From Spirochaetales bacterium (GTDB lineage Bacteria > Spirochaetota > Spirochaetia > SZUA-6 > RPPD01): a stretch of DNA of 64,000 nucleotides. Under the pieces are notes generated by a model. That model saw only the letters and a list, made by a program, of their open reading frames with translations, ran no database searches and was not told the origin of the DNA. Location: contig JAFGGG010000036.1 in the NCBI GenBank assembly GCA_016930675.1, forward strand, positions 62,001 through 126,000, given 5' to 3'. Positions 1-9,776 of the stretch are shown here, piece after piece. A program made the position numbers and the translations under genes. Positions within the stretch are counted from its first letter, which is position 1; each line of letters begins with the position of its first letter.

Positions 1-644
1 CAGTGCTTACAACCACCGCGTGGGCTAAGCGCAGTAAGGTGAGATGGCAGGGAGGAGTGCATAAAGCCGATACAGCCCTTTTCGGGATCATACAGGGGAA
101 TTTTTTTAAAGCATTACGAAAAAGAAGCGCGGAAGAGCTAATTGAGCTGGATTTTGACGGCTACGCTATCGGGGGTCTGTCTGTCGGTGAAGAAACTAAG
201 GTTTTTAATGAGTTTTTGGCTTGTTCGAGCTCATTACTGCCGCAAGATAAACCGCGCTATGTAATGGGGATCGGAACTCCTGAATATATTCTGGAAGCTA
301 TCGGTCAGGGAATCGACCTCTTCGATTGTGTATTCCCCACCAGAACAGCACGCAATGCACTGGTTTTTACGCATTGCGGCCCGGTCAATTTACGTAATGA
401 ACAATATAAGAATGATGTTACTGCGATTGATGCTGTCTGTGGTTGTGCTACCTGCCATACCTACAGCCGTGCTTATATGCGACATCTTTTTAAAAGCAAA
501 GAGATCCTGGCTGCCATGCTTGCCACACGGCATAATATCTATTTTATACAAAACCTTATTATTCTTTGCCGCGAGGCAATTGCGCAAGGAAATTATTTAC
601 AATTTAAAAAAAGATTCTTAACGGAATATACTCAAACAAGTTAA
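1..644 (+). CDS. tgt: Queuine/preQ1 tRNA-guanine transglycosylase, C-terminal part (5' cut by window)
   Basis: Enzyme that exchanges guanine-34 of GUN-anticodon tRNAs for the queuosine precursor. The open frame runs into the left window edge, so roughly the first 150 residues of a ~375-residue protein are missing and the GTG at base 3 is not the real start. Visible motifs are FGIIQG, GGLSVGE, GIDLFDCVFPTR (holding the nucleophilic Asp) and the zinc site CxCxxC followed by YxRHLF. The gene ends at a TAA and is followed by a 113-bp gap before an NlpC/P60 gene on the same strand. Family assignment is secure; only the truncation by the window is unusual. Confidence 0.96.
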   Translation, partial: VLTTTAWAKRSKVRWQGGVHKADTALFGIIQGNFFKALRKRSAEELIELDFDGYAIGGLSVGEETKVFNEFLACSSSLLPQDKPRYVMGIGTPEYILEAIGQGIDLFDCVFPTRTARNALVFTHCGPVNLRNEQYKNDVTAIDAVCGCATCHTYSRAYMRHLFKSKEILAAMLATRHNIYFIQNLIILCREAIAQGNYLQFKKRFLTEYTQTS

Positions 645-757
645 AAAAAACAAAATGTGATACCTTTTATTATATCGAACCCTAAATTATACCGAACACT
701 TATAATAGAGGGCATAAAAAGTATTTTATCTGAATTCTAAAAGAGGAGGTAAGAGCG

Positions 758-1528
758 GTGAATTATGTTCGTGTTATATTGTGCATATTTATTTGCTGGA
801 TGAGTTTTTCGCTCGCTGCCCAGAGTAAAGAAGCGGATCATGTTGAATGCATCTATCTGCAGGAATATATTGTACAAAAGGCACATGAGTATTTGGGTAC
901 ACCCTACAGTTATGGCGATGAGAGCAAAGAAGGTACAGATTGTTCCGGACTTGTGTATGCGGTCTATAAAGATGTGATCGGAACAGCGCCCGAACGCTCT
1001 GTAACGGGACTCTATAATTCCGGTGACGAGGTAAAGGGTCCGCCCGTACCGGGAGATCTGGTGTTTTTTAATACTGTAGGCGGAATCTCACATGTGGGTA
1101 TTTATATCGGTGATAAAAAGTTTATTCATGCCGCATCCAAAGGCCCGAAGCTGGGGGTGATTATGTCGTCATTGGATGAGGAGTATTATAAAACCCGCTA
1201 TTTGGGAGCCAAGCGTCTGTTGGATTACGGAGCTCCGGTTGTGAAAGTTTTATTACCGGAGAACTCCTCATCCGCCAAACTTTATGCTCCGTTTACAGCA
1301 GGGATTCCACTTTATTTGTATATTATCAATAAACAGAACCCCATCGAATTCTTGACTGTAGAGGCGGTAAAGGGAAGTGAAGTAATGTTTTTAAAAAATA
1401 TTCGGGTAGACCGCGAAGTCCCGTATTCCCTGGTATGGTTTACGCCTGTACAGGGTGACTGGACCTTCATTTTAAAGAGTGAGCAGGGAAAGAAACTGTT
1501 CAGCCTGCAATTTACGGTTGAGGGGTAA
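758..1528 (+). CDS. Exported NlpC/P60 family peptidoglycan hydrolase
   Basis: Predicted secreted cell-wall endopeptidase of the NlpC/P60 papain-like superfamily. Residues 1-21 form a signal peptide ending near SLAAQS. The catalytic Cys is in TDCSGLVY, the His in SHVGIYIG and the third polar residue in FIHAAS, so the active site looks intact within residues ~35-150. The C-terminal ~100 residues are a beta-rich extension I do not recognise. The start is GTG, chosen because GAGGAGGT lies 7 nt before it and the signal peptide begins there. murJ follows with essentially no gap, so wall cutting and lipid II export may be co-expressed. Confidence 0.9.
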   Translation: MNYVRVILCIFICWMSFSLAAQSKEADHVECIYLQEYIVQKAHEYLGTPYSYGDESKEGTDCSGLVYAVYKDVIGTAPERSVTGLYNSGDEVKGPPVPGDLVFFNTVGGISHVGIYIGDKKFIHAASKGPKLGVIMSSLDEEYYKTRYLGAKRLLDYGAPVVKVLLPENSSSAKLYAPFTAGIPLYLYIINKQNPIEFLTVEAVKGSEVMFLKNIRVDREVPYSLVWFTPVQGDWTFILKSEQGKKLFSLQFTVEG

Positions 1529-3122
1529 GTATATTCTAAAAGAAAAAACTGTCCGTAAAAACTCCATTATCACAGTGGGAGTAATGATCTGTACTTTTAT
1601 TTCCAGAATTCTGGGATTTTTACGTATATTTGTTATTTCTCTGATTGTAGGCGGTAAAGGCGCTGCGGATGTTATTAATGGAGTATTTAACCTGCCCAAT
1701 AATTTGAGGAAGTTATTTGCCGAAGGGGCGCTTTCATCCGCTTATATTCCTACTCTTTCCAGTGCTGTTATAGAAGATGATTCAGGGGAGCGCCCCCGGG
1801 GAATAGCCAGGAATCTTATCTCCTTTTTACTTGTAATCCTTGTACCTCTGGTGATAGCCGCAGCTGTTTTTGCCCGACCTTTGGTGCATATCTTACTCCA
1901 TTTTGATGATCCCCATAAAATGGATATGGCTGTGGATCTATTTCGCTGGGTGTTCAGTTATATTTTGTTTATAAGCTTAAGCGCGGTGCTGATGGGGGCC
2001 CTGAACGCCAAAAACTCCTTTATCATTCCGGCGATTACTCCCATTCTGTTTTCCATATGCGTGATCTCAAGTATTATTTTTCTCTATGGTTCGCTTGGTA
2101 TCTTTGCTTTGGCGGTCGGTATACTGGCAGGCGGTGTCGCGCAAATACTATTCCAGCTTCCGCTGTATTTTAAAAAAGATTATGATATAAAACCTGATTT
2201 TCGCTTTAATAATAAGGATTTCAAGCAGATTTTAAAAAAATGGGCGCCGGCACTCTTTTCCTCGGCAATTTTCGCCATTAATCAGGTTATTGCGATTTAT
2301 TTAGCCAGTTATTTGGAGGACGGAAGTGTAACGGCGTTAAGCAATGCGGTTGTTTTCATTCAGCTGCCCCTGGGAATTTTTTCCAATTCGATTATCACCG
2401 TTTTGTTTCCCCGTATGAGCCGGCAGGCGGCATTAAATAATATCCAGGGATTGCGGGAGTCCATGAGTTACGGTTTGCGCTTCATCTTTATTCTGCTTAT
2501 ACCTTCCACCCTGGTACTGATTTTTTTGGGAAATGACATTATCAGAGTGCTTTTGCAGTACGGAAAGTTTACCGCGCAAGACACGGCTCGTACGTCCTGG
2601 GTGTTGGCGGGGTATGCTTTGGGTCTGTTTTCCGCAGGCGCGCTTTTTCTCTGCCAGCGCTTTTTTTATTCCTTTAAAGATTTTCGTTCTCCGGCCATTG
2701 TTGCCATAGTGATTGTCGGGATTGATATATTCTTTTCCATCATACTGATGAATACTCCGTTGCGGGTTGCCGGATTGGCGGTTGCCAACAGCATTGCATT
2801 TACTGTCGGCATGATACTGCTGCTTGTGCTCGCCAAACGCCGGCTGGAACGTTTTTACGGTAGAAAAATCCTCATCACAAGCATAAAGACGCTTATAGCT
2901 ATGATTCCGCTGGCGGGAATTATTTTGATTTATCAATATGTAATTAAAGATGTAGTGGATTTTACTAAATTGACATATATGTATACTATAATTACGCTGA
3001 TTTTTGTATGTGTGCTGGCCATGGGAGTAACTGCTCTGATGTATATACTTTTAAAAGTGGATATTTTTTACGATCTTATAAAGAGAAGGGTAAACGGCAT
3101 TAAGGAGGCACAGGATGGTTAA
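1518..3122 (+). CDS. murJ: Lipid II flippase MurJ
   Basis: Multi-pass inner-membrane protein (MviN/MurJ, MOP superfamily) that flips lipid II for peptidoglycan synthesis. Diagnostic sequence includes SRILGFLR near the N-terminus, the LPNNLRKLFAEGALSSAYIP segment and about 14 hydrophobic helices. The track start at 1479 would run through the upstream nlpC gene and adds residues unlike the family. Candidate starts are TTG at 1518, overlapping nlpC, or an unusual ATT at 1533 placed 7 nt after GAGGGG; no ATG precedes the conserved core. The 3' end overlaps the next gene by 8 bp, suggesting translational coupling. Confidence 0.93.
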   Translation: MRGKYILKEKTVRKNSIITVGVMICTFISRILGFLRIFVISLIVGGKGAADVINGVFNLPNNLRKLFAEGALSSAYIPTLSSAVIEDDSGERPRGIARNLISFLLVILVPLVIAAAVFARPLVHILLHFDDPHKMDMAVDLFRWVFSYILFISLSAVLMGALNAKNSFIIPAITPILFSICVISSIIFLYGSLGIFALAVGILAGGVAQILFQLPLYFKKDYDIKPDFRFNNKDFKQILKKWAPALFSSAIFAINQVIAIYLASYLEDGSVTALSNAVVFIQLPLGIFSNSIITVLFPRMSRQAALNNIQGLRESMSYGLRFIFILLIPSTLVLIFLGNDIIRVLLQYGKFTAQDTARTSWVLAGYALGLFSAGALFLCQRFFYSFKDFRSPAIVAIVIVGIDIFFSIILMNTPLRVAGLAVANSIAFTVGMILLLVLAKRRLERFYGRKILITSIKTLIAMIPLAGIILIYQYVIKDVVDFTKLTYMYTIITLIFVCVLAMGVTALMYILLKVDIFYDLIKRRVNGIKEAQDG

Positions 3123-4452
3123 GAAATATTCTTTATTACTCTTATTGGGCTTATGTTTCTGTCTATGGCTTTCGGCAAAAGAAGGGGACGATACGCGCAG
3201 CTTTCTTGACGAGTGGCGGGAGACGGTACATTATGGCATCGACCGTGAAATATTGGAAGTTATAAAAAAACTTAAATCACTTAAAGAGACAGCCTTGAAT
3301 AATGAGTTAAAAGATTTACTGGCCCGTTCGGTGAGTACTGAGATCCGCACAAGTATACTGGATTTTTTTACGGCTGTTAAATACACGGAAGCTGAAGATA
3401 TTGCCGTTGTGATATTAAAAAACTACGATAATGAGGATCCCGGGCTGCTAAGGGCGGTTCTCATTTATCTGTCTGAAATAGGTTCAAAAAAGGGAAAATC
3501 AACGATAGTTGAGCTAATTGATCATGACAATGACTCGATTTCCATGGGAGCGCTTATCGCCTTGGGTAAGCTCGGCGACCAATCTGAAGCGGATATTCTC
3601 CTGGAAAAACTTGATGATGCAGAATTCCCCGAATCGCGAAAATCACAGATTATTGTCGCCCTGGGTGAAGTGGGCTCAAAAAAAGCGGTAAACAGGCTGA
3701 TAGAAATTGTCAAAAACAGATCCGAGGATAAGGTTTGGCGTATGTACGCGTGCGAGGCTTTGGGAAAAATCAAGGATGCCTCGGCCATACCTGTGATAAA
3801 AACAATTTTCGCGGAAAATGATCCGTTGCTTAAAGCCTATGCGGCTTCTGCTCTGGCAAATTTTAATATGTCCGATGTACTCGACATCCTTATCCAGGGT
3901 TTAAAGGATAACTACTGGAAGGTACGGGTGGCCTCGGCCAAGGGTCTGGCCCGCCCCGAAGGAGCACCGGCAATCGATATTTTAAAGTATAAAGCGCAAA
4001 AGGATCCGGAAGGTGTGGTAAGAAGAGAGGCTATAAAGGCACTCGGTGCCATAGGAACCGGAGAGGCCTTTAATGCTTTACGAGATCTGTTTGAAGATGA
4101 CGGACAGACCATGGACATCAGAGAAACCGCGTTCTCAACGCTTGTTGATCACGATCTTTCACACACTACAATCGCTTCAATAGAAAAGGTAATTATTTTG
4201 TCGAAAGAAAGAAATAATACAAAAACGCTTGATTTTATCGCCCGTAAATTGAGTGCTACCAAATCAGGTAATTTGCGATCAATTTATATAATCTTTCTTG
4301 AAAGTTCTTATTTTGTGTTACGAATCCACGGGATTCGCGGTGTGGTGATAAACCGAATTTATGATTTAAGGATGAGAATCGAGGAACTTTCAAAGGATGA
4401 TCCCAACACCTCCGTACAGAAAGAAGCTCTCAGCGCCCTGGACAAGATGTGA
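3115..4452 (+). CDS. Exported HEAT-repeat protein
   Basis: A 445-residue protein with an N-terminal signal peptide (residues 1-22, LLLLLGLCFCLWLSA) followed by tandem HEAT/PBS-lyase-like helical repeats across most of the chain, for example ALIALGKLGD, ACEALGKIKD, ASALANFNM and AIKALGAIGT. Such repeats act as protein-binding scaffolds; no catalytic motif is visible. The ATG at 3115 lies inside the end of murJ and is preceded by AAGGAGG. It ends 7 bp from the convergent VWA gene. A periplasmic or outer-membrane-associated scaffold is inferred; its partner is unknown. Confidence 0.85.
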   Translation: MVKKYSLLLLLGLCFCLWLSAKEGDDTRSFLDEWRETVHYGIDREILEVIKKLKSLKETALNNELKDLLARSVSTEIRTSILDFFTAVKYTEAEDIAVVILKNYDNEDPGLLRAVLIYLSEIGSKKGKSTIVELIDHDNDSISMGALIALGKLGDQSEADILLEKLDDAEFPESRKSQIIVALGEVGSKKAVNRLIEIVKNRSEDKVWRMYACEALGKIKDASAIPVIKTIFAENDPLLKAYAASALANFNMSDVLDILIQGLKDNYWKVRVASAKGLARPEGAPAIDILKYKAQKDPEGVVRREAIKALGAIGTGEAFNALRDLFEDDGQTMDIRETAFSTLVDHDLSHTTIASIEKVIILSKERNNTKTLDFIARKLSATKSGNLRSIYIIFLESSYFVLRIHGIRGVVINRIYDLRMRIEELSKDDPNTSVQKEALSALDKM

Positions 4453-4459
4453 GCAGCTG

Positions 4460-6046
4460 CTATTCCTGTGTCTTATCCTCTCTTATGGACCGCATAAGCT
4501 CGTTTAGCTGTTCCAGCGGGGAGATGTATCTGTGAAACGACAGACTCAGTTCGTAGCCTTTGGCGGAAACCGCGGGAATTTCGGTTTCCAGACAGTTTTT
4601 AATCGGCCCTGACAGATGAGGGAAATATTCCTTTTTCAGCGGAGTAAAAGTAAATGTTCTTCCGTCGAAACTTATTTCCGCTATACGTGAGGGTACGGGT
4701 ACCAGAAAAATTAAGAATGAAGAATGCCCTCCGCCTACGCTTAAACATTTGTTCCTGTGGATCTTATGGATATTTCTAAATCCGATATGCCGCTTTTGCA
4801 GCTCCACGATCATTTCAATAGGGAAGGACACGTCGGCATATGCTTGTGAAATCTTTTTATCACCGGGCTTCATTTTTTTAGGTTCTCTGACCACAGTTGC
4901 GACAGGAGCCTGGGTGTCGGTGACCACTGCCGCAAATTTTTCTTCGTGAGATTTTTTACGGAGAGAGGTAACAACAAGCAGGATAAGTACGATAACTATA
5001 GCGATTCCCAAGGCGGGCAGCAGATAATAGAACAGCAGTTCACGAAATTCTAAACCAGTTTCTTTTGCATAGGTAAATATCAACTCGCCTTTACTCGAGA
5101 TTATTCTTGTGTCACCTTCGAATATCAGGGTAATGGGCAGTCGTTGAGGACCTTGTTCCAAATCAGATGGCAGCTTAACAGGCGTATTAAGATTGGCCGT
5201 GCTCTGTGAGCTCACCTGCTTTTCGATAGAAGCGGTGTTCAAGATATTTTCACCCTTGTATTCAATGCGGATGAGCTTAACCTTAATCTCTTCGGTTTTA
5301 TTGTTTTTAATTAAAAAAGGTATCTCGAACCGGCCGGGTTTTTTACCCAGATCCTGCGGAAAAATAATTTGAGGGAAGCCGGTAGTTGTTGCCAAAAGGT
5401 CTTTGTTGCCGTCCGGAGAATACTGTTGGATGGTAATACCCAATTCACGGGCCATTTCATCCAGCAGTTTTGCTCTTTCATCCAGTCCGTCCGTAATTAC
5501 CTCGCCGGTTTCAGGATCTATAAGCGGAATCCGTAGAATATGGATGTTCCAGCCCTTATTTTTTATCTGTTTTGCTTTGGCGATAAACTCTTGTTTCAGC
5601 TGCTCATAGTCAAGCGCATACTTTGAGCCCGGCGGAGGATCGTGGATTCCATCCGTGATAAGAACAATCAGTTTTTCGCTGTCTGCGGGCCTTGCGTCCG
5701 TAAAATCATAGAGAAAATGGATGGCCCCCAATAGATCGGTATATTTACCTATTCGCAATGGAGCCTTTAACTGCTGTACTTTGGTTTTTATAAGAACTCT
5801 TGTATCGCCATCGGTTATCTGTTCGGTAATTTCAACTTTAGTCTTTGTGGAGAACTGCAGTAAATGGAAGGTGTCGCCTTTGTGTACGATTTCATCAACC
5901 ATGGAGTTGATAAGATAGTTAACGATGTCATCGAATGGCTGCCACAGACTCCATGAGGTGTCTACCATAACGATGACATCGATGTTTTCACTCCACAGAA
6001 AACAAAGATTTAAGAGGAGAAAAATAATTATACCTATTTTTTTCAT
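4460..6046 (-). CDS. Membrane-anchored von Willebrand factor A domain protein
   Basis: Residues 1-18 are a signal peptide, then a VWA domain with an intact MIDAS start (VDTSWS, the DxSxS pattern) and the later Asp in VLITDGIHD. A long beta-rich middle leads to one transmembrane helix (LPALGIAIVIVLILLVV, about residue 345), leaving a ~160-residue cytoplasmic tail. Its ATG overlaps the stop of the greA-like gene in an ATGA arrangement, so it is the third gene of a TPR-greA-VWA operon and probably translationally coupled. Such proteins usually bind ligands through a metal ion; no ligand can be inferred. Function is unknown. Confidence 0.85.
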   Translation of the reverse strand: MKKIGIIIFLLLNLCFLWSENIDVIVMVDTSWSLWQPFDDIVNYLINSMVDEIVHKGDTFHLLQFSTKTKVEITEQITDGDTRVLIKTKVQQLKAPLRIGKYTDLLGAIHFLYDFTDARPADSEKLIVLITDGIHDPPPGSKYALDYEQLKQEFIAKAKQIKNKGWNIHILRIPLIDPETGEVITDGLDERAKLLDEMARELGITIQQYSPDGNKDLLATTTGFPQIIFPQDLGKKPGRFEIPFLIKNNKTEEIKVKLIRIEYKGENILNTASIEKQVSSQSTANLNTPVKLPSDLEQGPQRLPITLIFEGDTRIISSKGELIFTYAKETGLEFRELLFYYLLPALGIAIVIVLILLVVTSLRKKSHEEKFAAVVTDTQAPVATVVREPKKMKPGDKKISQAYADVSFPIEMIVELQKRHIGFRNIHKIHRNKCLSVGGGHSSFLIFLVPVPSRIAEISFDGRTFTFTPLKKEYFPHLSGPIKNCLETEIPAVSAKGYELSLSFHRYISPLEQLNELMRSIREDKTQE

Positions 6047-8724
6047 AGTACCGCCTTTTCAATTTTTTTAATTTGATAGTGAAACTCTTGTTCATTTATT
6101 TTGAATTTTAATTCCTGACCAACCTTTTGGTTGTAGAGGCTTGTTCCCAAAGGAGATAAATACGAGATAATGTTTTTACCCGGATCCGATTCCCACGGTC
6201 CGAAAATAGTATACTCTTCATTTTCCTCGGTCTGCAGATTGAACAGTTCCACAGTTGTGCCAAAGGAGACCTTATCAAGATTAGCATCGTTTTCATTGAA
6301 AATTTCAGCGTTTTGTAATTCGTCCTGTAATTTTGAGGCTGATGTTTTTAGGAGTTCCTGTTTTTCCAATGCGGCCTTATATTCCGCGTTTTCCCTTAAA
6401 TCTCCTTTTTTCATGGCAACTCCGATCTCTTTGGAGTTTTCAGGTATTTCCACTTCGATTATATGTTTAAGGGTGTTCTGCTTTTTCTGATATCCTGTTC
6501 TGGTTACGATGAGACGCCCTCGAACCTTTTCTTTTTCATGCTCGCCTATGAAATGAAAACTCGGGAATTTGGATTTGATTTTTTGTTTAAGCTGAATCTT
6601 AATCGAAGGATCCAGATCTTTTATATCTTCCACCAGCGTATAGAGTCTGGTAATGGAATCTTCATCCGAATTCATGATGTGGTTTAACAGTCGGTCTTCT
6701 TCAAAAAGGAAATGCTGAATCTGTTTGTTGAGCTTGCGGTTGAGACTCACATCTCTGCGGTTTTTAATCTCTCTGAAAGTGATATCGAAGAGGTGAATCA
6801 TACAGATGAGGATTTTTTCATTCTCCACACCTAATTTAGCAAACCACTGTTCGCCGATCATATTACGTACAAACCAGATAAAGGGCTCGCGAAACTCGCG
6901 ATAGTGATTAAGGAGATTATTAAAAAGCTCGGTGATTTTATGTATACACTTATGAGCAATTAATTCTTCAATAATAAAGCGGTTTAAATAAAATCTGAAG
7001 AGATCAATAAAGTAATCCTCCCAACCCTCTATATGTTGTTTAAGTTGAATAAGGAACTCCTTTTTCAGTTCCGAATCATCAATTCTACTGAAGACAGCCA
7101 CTTTGTCTTCCGTCTGATCCAGCAGCTCCTTAAAATTGTACTGAAGCTCCGGATTGAGAAAGGGATATACAGCTATGATTTTTTGGATGAGGAGGAAACT
7201 GGAAATCACTAACTCAGTGACTGATGAGTAGCTTTTGGCGAAACCCACGAAATAGGAGAACATTTCGTTAAAATACTCCGAATCAGGATCCGAATGATTT
7301 AAAAAATCCTGTATGGTTTTTACCCGGTTAAAGAAGTTTTTTTCAGCTTTAAATTTATTGAATGTTTTTTCCTCAAAACTTATGGGTTTGTCTCTGACCA
7401 TGAAGTTGTCCAATTTATCAGGATAGTTGCCGAAAATCGGATTGGTTTTTAAGATTTTTCGTGCTTCCGTGCTCCATTTTGACCATTTGCCTGCGGAAAA
7501 CAGGTCCGGTACAAGTTCGGTCTTAATCTGCTTCATATTTGCTATATTTTCAAAACTTTTTATAATAATTTTTAATGCCCATACTGGGTCTTCTTCTATT
7601 TGTTTTGCCAGTTCCTTTTTGTCCTTGGTGGCTTTTAAAACCCAGATATGTTCTTTACCCAATGTTTTAAGGGCGCTTACCGCCATTTTCAGGGACATTT
7701 TATGATTTTTTTTATTCGCGAAATCAATAACAAATATATCGTCTTTGATATTCACTATTTTTCCTATACCCCAACTGCGGTGATATACAAAATTTCCCTC
7801 ATCAAACGAGATGTGCTTTTTAAAATCAGCAATGGCCTCATGAACATTACGCCAGGTCTGATTTAAATTGGATATTTTAATATAATCATCCAGATGGCTG
7901 TGATCTTTGTATTTCTGTTTAAAGCAGTCGATGAGTTGTTTTCTGGTGTTAAAATCTTTGGGATTATAACTTAAGATGCGCCGCGCAATTTCAATGGCCG
8001 CGTCCCACTCCTCGCGCTGGATATAAACGGGGAATAATAGTTCCAGAAGAGAGGCGGCCCGTTCTTTACTGAGGTACTTGACGATCTTTTTTTCAATATT
8101 AAAAAAGAAATCAAGGTCATCCTTTACATATTCAATAAGCTTAACCCAGATATCCTTGACGTTCGAGTACATTCTTTTGTTTATATAGCGGTGCAGGGCT
8201 TTTTTATAGTATTCAACCGCGCCTTCAAGATCTCCGTCCTCCTCCATCTTTTCCGCCAGCTGTCTTACAATCTCTGTTTCTTCATAATCTACTTTTATCA
8301 GACGTTCCCAGATCTTATATTTTTTATTTTCTTCGTTCTTATTGATATAGGATTCCGCCAAGGTACGCAGCGCGAATTTATTCTCTCCAAAGTCCAGAAT
8401 TCGCTTGCATAAATATTCCACTATATTCCACTTATGGTTATCCGCAAAGATATTTATCAGTATGACAAGATGCGAGTCGTCTACCAAATGCTTGCTAAGC
8501 GCGAATACACCCGAAATATAGAGGGCGATTATACTGTTTTTGGTATGCTGCAGGTGCTCATCGCAGAGTGCTTTTACTTCTTCTCTTAAGCCCTCTTCCG
8601 TGGTGGTGCGAATGACATTATCAAGTTCCTTAAAGTTATTTATACTATAGCTGTTGAGTGTGGCTCTGGTCCATTTTTCTTCGTTTAATAGTTCGTTGAT
8701 GGTTTTTAGAATATCTTCTGCCAT
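6043..8724 (-). CDS. greA: Giant spirochaetal GreA: helical-repeat region plus C-terminal GreA domain
   Basis: Transcript-cleavage factor that rescues backtracked RNA polymerase, fused to a ~700-residue N-terminal region rich in TPR-like helices (for instance around residues 100-260). The last ~150 residues are a GreA: a coiled coil carrying GDLRENAEYKAA, whose acidic tip Asp and Glu chelate the catalytic metal, then a C-terminal FKBP-like domain. Ordinary GreA is about 158 residues; the ~890-residue form is, to my knowledge, typical of spirochaetes. GAGGA lies 5 nt before the ATG. It follows a TPR gene by 24 bp and overlaps the VWA gene by 4 bp. What the long N-terminal part binds is unknown. 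Confidence 0.93.
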   Translation of the reverse strand: MAEDILKTINELLNEEKWTRATLNSYSINNFKELDNVIRTTTEEGLREEVKALCDEHLQHTKNSIIALYISGVFALSKHLVDDSHLVILINIFADNHKWNIVEYLCKRILDFGENKFALRTLAESYINKNEENKKYKIWERLIKVDYEETEIVRQLAEKMEEDGDLEGAVEYYKKALHRYINKRMYSNVKDIWVKLIEYVKDDLDFFFNIEKKIVKYLSKERAASLLELLFPVYIQREEWDAAIEIARRILSYNPKDFNTRKQLIDCFKQKYKDHSHLDDYIKISNLNQTWRNVHEAIADFKKHISFDEGNFVYHRSWGIGKIVNIKDDIFVIDFANKKNHKMSLKMAVSALKTLGKEHIWVLKATKDKKELAKQIEEDPVWALKIIIKSFENIANMKQIKTELVPDLFSAGKWSKWSTEARKILKTNPIFGNYPDKLDNFMVRDKPISFEEKTFNKFKAEKNFFNRVKTIQDFLNHSDPDSEYFNEMFSYFVGFAKSYSSVTELVISSFLLIQKIIAVYPFLNPELQYNFKELLDQTEDKVAVFSRIDDSELKKEFLIQLKQHIEGWEDYFIDLFRFYLNRFIIEELIAHKCIHKITELFNNLLNHYREFREPFIWFVRNMIGEQWFAKLGVENEKILICMIHLFDITFREIKNRRDVSLNRKLNKQIQHFLFEEDRLLNHIMNSDEDSITRLYTLVEDIKDLDPSIKIQLKQKIKSKFPSFHFIGEHEKEKVRGRLIVTRTGYQKKQNTLKHIIEVEIPENSKEIGVAMKKGDLRENAEYKAALEKQELLKTSASKLQDELQNAEIFNENDANLDKVSFGTTVELFNLQTEENEEYTIFGPWESDPGKNIISYLSPLGTSLYNQKVGQELKFKINEQEFHYQIKKIEKAVL

Positions 8725-8748
8725 GATTTCCTCTTTCGTTTGCGATTT

Positions 8749-9681
8749 TTAGTTGATATATTTCAAATATATTTTTTCATCCAAGTTTTTTATCTTTAAA
8801 AGCAGGTTTTCTATATCTGCCTGCGGTGCTTTGATGCTTATGTAATGGTCCATCAGCCAAAAAAGTTTATTGATAAGCAGAGGTATGATTCTACCGCTCT
8901 CTTCTTTTTTTTCGAGCAGACTGTTTTCCAGAGTACTTATGGACTGTTTCAGTTTTCCGATTTCGATAGGCTTTAGCTCCCGCTTAATATTGAATATTCC
9001 GTAGATAGTACCAAAAACAGGTATCCAATATGTAAGCTCGCTTTTTTTTATTCCGTTTTGTTTTATTTTCTCCAGAAGCGCTCCGAAAAAGGGCGATTCA
9101 ATCGCAGATATATCTACAGCCGCAGGATCTATAAAGAAGGCTTCTCTAAAAAACAGTTTAGCTGCCTTCATTTCATCTACTTGAGCATAACAGTCCGCCA
9201 GATCAGCCAAAACTTTAGGATCGTTCCGCTTTGATTGATGCGCGTGCTCCAGTATTTCAATCGCGGTTTCATAATTGCCCAGTTCCTTGTATATTCTTCC
9301 AATTTTAAGTAAACTGTCAAAGTCAAGCAGCTCTTTTGAATCGGCTAGTTTCAAATAATTTTCCAAAGCAAGAGTAAATATAAAATATTTGATATTATAA
9401 AAACAGCTCGCCGCTATATTCGTTAATTCGGAAGTATAGTGCAAAAAAGCGTTCCATTCGTTCATAAGGTATTCACTTTGGGAATAGTGATCCATTTTTG
9501 TTAATTTATCCTTTCTTTGCTTCCAAAAAAGAGCGCATTGCAGAGCCTGTTCGATTTCTAAACTCTGCTTGTCTAAAACGGCTGCCTTTTGCATTATATC
9601 AATACCGGTTTGAAACTGGCCTTGTTTAAGCGCGTCATAAGCTTTCTTTAACATTTGATTTACTTCTTTTTTCTCTGCCAC
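8749..9681 (-). CDS. TPR-repeat cytoplasmic protein, first gene of the greA operon
   Basis: A 310-residue protein without a signal peptide. TPR-like helices occur at residues ~5-45 (AYDALKQGQFQTGIDIMQKA) and ~115-175 (LGNYETAIEILEHAHQ, DPKVLADLADCYAQ), the rest being mainly helical. The likely start is GTG at 9681, which has no clear Shine-Dalgarno site; an internal ATG ten codons later is an alternative. A good promoter lies about 30 bp upstream (see 9709-9736). With greA and the VWA gene downstream it forms a three-gene operon, so it may be a partner of the long GreA helical region; that is inference only. Confidence 0.75.
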   Translation of the reverse strand: MAEKKEVNQMLKKAYDALKQGQFQTGIDIMQKAAVLDKQSLEIEQALQCALFWKQRKDKLTKMDHYSQSEYLMNEWNAFLHYTSELTNIAASCFYNIKYFIFTLALENYLKLADSKELLDFDSLLKIGRIYKELGNYETAIEILEHAHQSKRNDPKVLADLADCYAQVDEMKAAKLFFREAFFIDPAAVDISAIESPFFGALLEKIKQNGIKKSELTYWIPVFGTIYGIFNIKRELKPIEIGKLKQSISTLENSLLEKKEESGRIIPLLINKLFWLMDHYISIKAPQADIENLLLKIKNLDEKIYLKYIN

Positions 9682-9708
9682 GAGCGTTAATAATATACTG
9701 TTTTTTTT

Positions 9709-9736
9709 ATTATATCAGCCTGAAATTTTTAGTCAA
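9709..9736 (-). promoter_or_regulatory. Sigma70-type promoter of the TPR-greA-VWA operon
   Basis: On the minus strand TTGACT (complement of 9731-9736) and TATAAT (complement of 9709-9714) are separated by 16 bp. Transcription would start near 9702, about 20 nt before the GTG start of the TPR gene. Confidence 0.65.
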
Positions 9737-9776
9737 TTGAGTACAAAATTTTATTTCTGTAAGAAGTTCTTTAAGA

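Noticed and set aside
2433-2936. 167-residue minus-strand ORF opposite murJ
   Set aside because: It is a shadow of the flippase; its composition is that of reversed membrane-protein codons.
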